DNA of 64,000 nucleotides from Macropodus opercularis (lineage: Eukaryota; Chordata; Actinopteri; Anabantiformes; Osphronemidae): positions 17,075,501 through 17,139,500 of the forward strand of contig CM061099.1 in the NCBI GenBank assembly GCA_030770545.1, read 5' to 3'. This document shows positions 62,253 to 64,000 of this stretch, in pieces. Position 1 is the stretch's first letter. Every line of letters starts with the position of its first letter. The position numbers and the translations under genes were made by a program. The notes beneath the pieces are model-generated. The model was given only the letters and a program-made list of their open reading frames with translations. It was not told the DNA's origin and ran no database searches.

Positions 62253-64000
62253 GTCTCTTCAATCTTCTCTCTCTGATTGGCTCTCTGCCCTGATATTATA
62301 GGACATTGGACGATGGATCTGGATCTGAACCAGTGCTGTACATTATCTGTTATCTTCTCTTGAGCACATGTAATTTAAGGTGCAATTTTGCACTTTCTGC
62401 ATAAAAACGTCTCCCAAACACATTTCTGAAAGAGTGTTTGTCCTTTCAGATGAGTAATAACTGTAACAAGGAATATTGAAAGAGATGTTTAAGTCTGACG
62501 TTTTTACATCAGGCAGTGTTGTTGGATTTAACTCTATCCTTAGTTAGGTTCACATGGCAGCATAAAATATTAAAGAATGTAAAGAATTTACAAAAAGGTT
62601 GGGGTTGTCGTAGCTGTTTTGCACATTTTAATTAAACTCTCTGAGGCAAAAACCTATAGCTCCTAAACCTTGAGATACTTTGTTACTGACTGGATGTATT
62701 GATTATCTCCTCCCTTGCTGCCACTGCAGTATATTACATCTTTAATATCTGATGCTTGAACCCAACTGCAAATTACAGAATTGTGGCAGAAGTCATAGAA
62801 TACCACCAGCACAAAAAGTGAATGATATTTGTGGATCATACAGTAATTACTTTTAGTGGTAATGGCCCAGTGATGGAGTAGATTAGTAGTAACAACGTAG
62901 CCGTATATCAGTGGCAGTAGTAATATATAGCAGTATTCTGTACTATCAGCAGAATCAATTGTACTGTAGCATCGGCAATAATAATATTAGTTGCCGTCGT
63001 TTTAATACCACTCTGTTTAAGATATCTTTGTCCTATTTGCAACTTTATACAATAATTGGATAGGGTCCAATGATTAAAAATAAATAAAATGTGTAACAAG
63101 AGCATAAACTAAATTACCAGCCGTGTTTTTATTTGTGTTTGTTATTTTCAAAACTATTATTGTAGCAAATGATAGTGTAAACAGAAGGTATAACACTGGG
63201 AGCAGCAGTGTGTGAGCCCTATAAACCAAGCAGGTGTCTTTGTTAACAAGGCACAGCTGGATATGCTTTGTGTAGGAAGAACATTTATCACCTTCCATTT
63301 TCCTGGTATCAAGTAACTAAATGGATTAAAGCAGCAATAGGCAGGAGCAAGTGAAGTGCTCAGTGGTATGTTGTCTTTAGTTGCTAGGGTTGCTTTATCA
63401 GGTTGAGTTGAGAAAGGAGAAGAAAGGAAAAAAAACACACTTCAGGAATCTAAAGGAATTTTACCTCCAATTTCTTAATATTATTCCTGTACTTAAATTG
63501 AGTACTTTTTAAAATCATACATTGGTCTTCAAATGTAATCTGATGTTCATCAAAGTCACGGTACGTTGTCTTAAAGAAAAGCCCTGCAGACAACATACAA
63601 AGAAAGGCACCACACCGTTGCATTATTAGCCTTAGTTCATATGTCCAGAGACGATTAATGCTGCAAAAAGAACAGTAATATACTCTGAAATATGTGTGCA
63701 GATAATTTCTGTAATTTGCACAGCATTGTGGTCAAGATCCATAACATAACTTGATTTTAAAGTAACTCAGTTATAGGGGAGCAACTGTAAATTACTTTGC
63801 TATAATTGCTTTTATAACATTCATAGCAAAAGTACTGACATATTGTCATTACTGTCTGGGTGTGTATGGAGACTCATTTCAGCACAACACCTGCATCAGC
63901 TTATACCTGGTTGGCTCTTCCTTCCTGTCAATCACAATAGCAGCACTCAGCTCGTGTTTATTTACGAAGCTGCGCTGGCACTGCGACAAGCTTAAAAAAT

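Larger units (their letters stand above)
55564..64000 (+). other. Probable large first intron of the downstream gene
   Basis: Over 8.4 kb without an exon. Contains (TG)n at 55838-55871 and 59388-59466, a SINE-like piece (61000-61216), a dispersed-repeat tail (62165-62252), (ATT)n at 61755-61784 and AT-rich DNA. Very long 5' introns are usual for contactin genes. No acceptor with a convincing coding exon was found. Confidence 0.45.

Overview
The window looks like nuclear DNA of a ray-finned fish, probably a percomorph. It is AT-rich and intron-rich, with vertebrate-type GT/AG splice sites, many (TG)n microsatellites, and remnants of L2-clade, Rex3/RTE-type and other non-LTR retrotransposons typical of teleosts. 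There are no bacterial-style operons, CRISPR arrays or viral genomes.

The left 13 kb hold the 3' half of one protein-coding gene on the + strand. Ten exons (1231-10797) join in frame into 466 residues: the end of the sixth Ig domain, four fibronectin type III domains, and a hydrophobic C-terminal tail of the kind that directs GPI anchoring. This is a contactin. The best recalled match among paralogues is contactin-6 (CNTN6/NB-3). The 5' half lies before base 1. The 3' UTR probably runs to about 12.95 kb.

From about 13 to 54.9 kb I find no gene. This intergenic stretch holds retrotransposon fragments, a solo LTR with its target-site duplication inserted into an L2 reverse transcriptase, a TIR-flanked MITE, tRNA-like SINE pieces, perfect hairpins, and a 1.9-kb minisatellite of a 34-bp unit (39.5-41.4 kb) with a 952-bp higher-order period.

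At about 54.9-55.56 kb sequence composition changes to a CpG- and purine-rich block ending in a strong splice donor (AAG|GTAAGG). I read it as the promoter and non-coding first exon of the next + strand gene. The rest of the window (55.56-64 kb) would be its first intron. In mammals CHL1, CNTN6 and CNTN4 lie in this order on one strand, so the downstream gene is plausibly cntn4. That is an inference, since no coding exon of it is in the window.
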